DNA of 21,571 nucleotides from Lichtheimia corymbifera B2541 (Eukaryota > Mucoromycota > Mucoromycetes > Mucorales > Lichtheimiaceae). The stretch is from positions 1 to 21,571 of the forward strand of contig JNEU01000597.1 of the NCBI GenBank assembly GCA_000697475.1. Reading direction: 5' to 3'. Position 1 is the first letter of the stretch; each line of letters starts with the position of its first letter. Positions 18,283 through 21,571 of this stretch are shown one piece after another. The notes below the pieces were generated by a model, which was not told the DNA's origin, did no database searches, and saw only the letters and a program-made list of their open reading frames with translations. The position numbers were made by a program, and so were the translations under genes.

Positions 18283-21090
18283 TCATTGCCTCGATGATCT
18301 TGTTCTTCGTGTTGAAAGAGAACGTGTGATGGGGCGATAGGCAATACGACTTTGGGGGTTTGTCCTGCATCTTTTGTTACGGCCGTTGGCATTATGTCTG
18401 TTATGGGAATTCGAACAACTGGATTCTGTTCCCCGATGACAACCATCATTGCAATATTGGTCGATGCGTCGACATGGGCAGCGATTGGTCTTGCATCCGG
18501 TAGTGCAATTGCAAACTTGCTGTACGGGTGCTGCTTGGGATTCACGAGTCAACCTTGCTGCTTCTCGAACAGAAATTGTTGGCGTGTTGTCGTCGATGGG
18601 TGAGCTTGAAATCGATTCCAATTCGTGAAATTCATGATGGGTGAAATCTTTGAGCTCCCTTCCATGATAGGCAGTTTGAATCAAACCATGCTTGCATCGA
18701 ACCTTGTATTTAGGGGCGGTATTTTCCCTGACTATAATGTCATAGACAACGCATGGTAGGTATCTTGGGTGACGCTTGCTACGATCACGATTGTCAATAA
18801 GCACTCCAACATAGTCACCAACGTGATATTCTGGAACTGGTGGTTGCCTAGCAAGCAGTCTTTATATAACACAATGTGAGCATAGGGTAAGGGTGGTCTT
18901 TAAATTTGACTTACTGCTGTTGAATCGATTCTACGTTGTTGTCGTAATGTGCTGCTGCAGCGTTCCGAATCGCACTATGGCGAGTGGTCGATACGTCACT
19001 GACACTGCCATCATCTTCAACTTCATCATTGCTTGCAAAGTGGTCTGGATGTGTGTTGCCATCAAACTCTGTGTTTCTGGTCACTGGTTCCGTGCTTGAA
19101 TACGACACAGGTGAAGGAGGTGCAATACCATGATCATCATCACTGCGTAAAATATCATCCAGATCCACTGGTACACGCTCGCCATTGGTATCAATTCGGA
19201 AGGCACGTCGAACATTGGATCGAAAGCTGGTGTGATAAAAGTCACGAAAGCCGTCCGCCTCCTCAATAGGAATGGTCATCAATCCACGGCCGCTAGCATC
19301 ACGCAATTCGAGAAATGGAGCTGTAATGGTATCACCAGATTCATTGTTCGCTATTTTTAAAGCGCTATTAGTAAATCACTCATTGCATATACATACCACT
19401 AATAGATGCTTACAGTTGCTACCTTCGCCAGCATCATGATGGGCCTCCTCTTGTGGGGTTTCTGTAGAGGTATAATGATGCCTAGTATTTGCATCGATAT
19501 CTGTGCCTGATGGTAGCAATTAAAAACCTTATATCTGGTAGCATACGCACAACAAACAGTTACCGTGGGATGCATGAGATTCAGCTTCATCATCTCCAAA
19601 GTCAATACTGGAATCTTCACTATTGCCATTGTCATCTCCAAAGTCAAGGCTATGATCATCGTTATTGCCGCCATCATCAGGATCTATACTCTGTTCTTGT
19701 TCAGAAAGCCTTGTATTGGTACCATTGTCAGGGATGGTTTCGTCGACATGTTCCCCGGTTTGATAGACCTCAACCATTTCAGGAATAGTATCAACTGCCT
19801 CGCCATCCACGACATGTTCGCCATTTAAGGAGCGGTCAATATACTCTTGGTAAATAGTATTATCTGCATGAGGATCTTGTCCATACACATAACGATATGC
19901 GCTGTCGCGAAGAACTCTGGTTCTTGACGTATTCATAGCATATACCACCATTCCTAGACCTTCAGACCAATGCTTGGGGTTCTCCTCTGTTGCGTTTTGA
20001 TTTTCAACCCAGGCGTTGAGTTTCTGCACCAACGTTCTATTACCACGCTCAATAAGGCCTTGCGATTGAGGGTGACGTGGTCGACCATTTATAAAGCGAA
20101 GGGAAGGCCAGTTGGATTGCAGTTCATCTTTCTGAATACATATACTATTAGCGACTCATTGTAAATCATTCATTGGCATTATTACCATTGCTTGTGCCGT
20201 GAACTCGCCACCGTTGTCACTTTGCAAAAAGATTGGCGGGCCAACAAGACAAAAAAGGTCATGCAATTTCTTGCCAACGTCGCTTGATTCCTTTCGGAGA
20301 AGGGAATACGCCCAAGAGAACTTCGATCGATGGTCCTTGATGTGGAGTATATAGCGTGGTAGACCATCGCGAGTGTCACTTCCACCATAGTCAATCAGAT
20401 CCATCTATAGTACAATTAGTATGAAGGTGCCCATCCAAAATACTATCATACCTGAACAATTTCTAAAAATGACGAAGCACGGATTGCTTGTGCAGCTCTC
20501 TGGGTAACGTTGGGCGCAGTGGTCGTTGCACAAATGTTGCAATGCTTAATGACAAGTTGCACAAATCTCTGCGGACAATGCGCGTAGCCCTTAAGCTACA
20601 TAGGCATTTTCAATACATTTGTAAGCATAATCTATTATAGTGGAGCGTAGGCCATAAGCATCATACCTTGTCTACAGTGGCATCCCTACCACCATGACCG
20701 CAATCTTCATGCGCACGGGTGATGGTGTTGTACAATTGCTCCTCGACTGCAATCGTCTTTGTTTCGTCATCAAGAGGAGTAACGATAGTGATACCATTCG
20801 CAAAAACGGTTAGCTTGAAATGTTTTCGCACCCAGGATGAAAATGCTTTGCCACGCTGATGAGAGTAGTGGGAATCCTTAACCAAGGCAAGCAATGTTTA
20901 GCACAATTGGATAACGCCTGATTACTAGCAACCATACCTCTAATAAACCTTTGATGTCATTGTACATAGCCTGGTTAATAAAGGTCTTAGCACTTCGCTT
21001 GGCTATCAAAGATGAGCGATAGTCCTCAAGGAGCTCTTGAAACTTGTTTCTAGACAACCACGAGCGTTCGGAAGTCATATCGTTGTTCAT
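18283..21090 (-). CDS. Ginger/KRBA2-like DDE transposase, copy B (8 exons, 795 aa)
   Basis: Exons on the - strand: 21090-20938, 20876-20667, 20595-20452, 20404-20186, 20131-19564, 19506-19414, 19350-18915 and 18847-18283. Domains and catalytic residues are as in copy A: the HHCC finger at 107-143, D171, D232 and E270, the beta-barrel-like region, and the CXC cluster at 720-744. Coding differences from copy A are I471 (M in A), V642 (D in A), C744 (S in A) and A777 (G in A). Two more differences are silent. This copy keeps the complete seven-cysteine pattern C-x-C-x3-C-x4-C-x-C-x6-C-x3-C. Of the two genes it is therefore the better candidate for a working transposase. No stop or frameshift is seen. 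Confidence 0.88.
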
Positions 21091-21469
21091 TGTGAATATG
21101 GCAAAGAAAGAAAATATAAATACGATATTGCAAATCGCTTATGCCATCACCATATATATATCTAAACACCAATATTGTATTATGTAAGGTATAATTTACC
21201 ACTTACACGATTCACATGCTTATACATCACAAGCATCATATGATGACTGCTACTACTAGCCTAACTTAGTATTCATCTCCCATTGGAGACAGGATGACTA
21301 ATATATATTATGTAAAGTTGTTCTCATCAGATCACACTACTTGTATTGGTAATGGTATGGCGATATCGGTGTTTCATTGCTTTATTCACGTGGTACATAT
21401 TATTACATATACTATATATTTTCACATGATGACTAATATGCCTGGGAAGACAGATAATGTATCTAGCCT

Positions 21470-21571
21470 AATATGCCCTAGGGCGTTTTGACATCTGCAC
21501 TGAGAACTGAAATGCCCTAGGGCATTTCGAAATAGTCAATATGCACTAGGGCATTTTGCAAAATGCACTGG
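21470..21571 (-). repeat. Outer terminal inverted repeat of copy B
   Basis: These are the reverse complement of 1-102, including the CCCTAGTGC variant that marks the outer (5') repeat of both copies. The window stops at CACTGG, so about 20 bp of the expected terminus is missing. Confidence 0.93.

Larger units (their letters stand above)
17835..21571 (-). mobile_element. Ginger-type (KRBA2-like integrase) DNA transposon, copy B, inverted
   Basis: This is an inverted, equal-length copy of copy A: 17855-21571 matches 3717-1 as reverse complement. Six differences were found: 1335/20237, 2247/19325, 2340/19232, 2826/18746, 3131/18441 and 3231/18341. The inner end starts TGTTGTAGGG at 17835, a TGTNR-type terminus. 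The base before it (A at 17834) is also shared with copy A, and sequence further out differs. The outer terminus is cut off about 20 bp short by the window edge. The flanking four bases on the inner side are TATA (17831-17834), against TTTC (3738-3741) beside copy A. Confidence 0.85.

Noticed and set aside
1..21571. Whole window as a giant virus-like or Maverick element
   Set aside because: There is no polymerase B, packaging ATPase or capsid gene. The long end repeats are explained by two complete Ginger copies.

Overview
The window reads as a filamentous fungus, most likely an early-diverging one of the Mucorales type. The genes have many short introns (about 48-130 bp) with GT..AG ends and CTAAY-like branch sites, and His/Ser/Gln-rich transcription-factor regions. 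The mobile elements are also of kinds common in Mucoromycota. No organism can be named from the sequence alone.

The main feature is a pair of 3.7-kb DNA transposons in inverted orientation, one at each edge (copy A about 1-3737, + strand; copy B about 17835-21571, - strand). Position x in copy A pairs with 21572-x in copy B. The two are the same length over 3717 bp, and I found only six differences. Each carries about 102-bp terminal inverted repeats (TIRs) built from GCCCTAGGGC-type palindromes. Each also carries one intact 8-exon gene for a 795-residue DDE integrase/transposase with an HHCC zinc finger, D-D-E residues and a C-terminal CXC cysteine cluster. This is a KRBA2-like, Ginger-type element. 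The inner ends can be followed to a TGTTG/CAACA terminus. The outermost ~20 bp expected on each side lie outside the window.

Between the copies lie about 14.1 kb of host DNA. From left to right: an unrecognised Ser-rich nuclear-looking protein (+, 4815-5786); phosphoserine aminotransferase SER1/SerC (-, three exons), tail to tail with it; a small tail-anchored CYSTM protein (+, three coding exons), divergent from SER1; a two-finger NRG1-like C2H2 regulator (-, two exons); a long gene-poor stretch (10461-14268); an unrecognised Ser/Pro-rich protein (+, four exons); and a four-CBS-domain Sds23/SNF4-like protein (+, nine exons). The gene-poor stretch holds what looks like a decayed Fanzor/TnpB-like RuvC nuclease on the - strand (about 13562-12190).

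The host genes do not form an obvious pathway. They look like ordinary single-copy genes that happen to be bracketed by, or were captured between, two young Ginger copies. The most interesting possibility is that the whole 21.6-kb unit behaves as a composite transposon or an invertible segment. The flanking 4-bp target duplications just outside the window would decide this.
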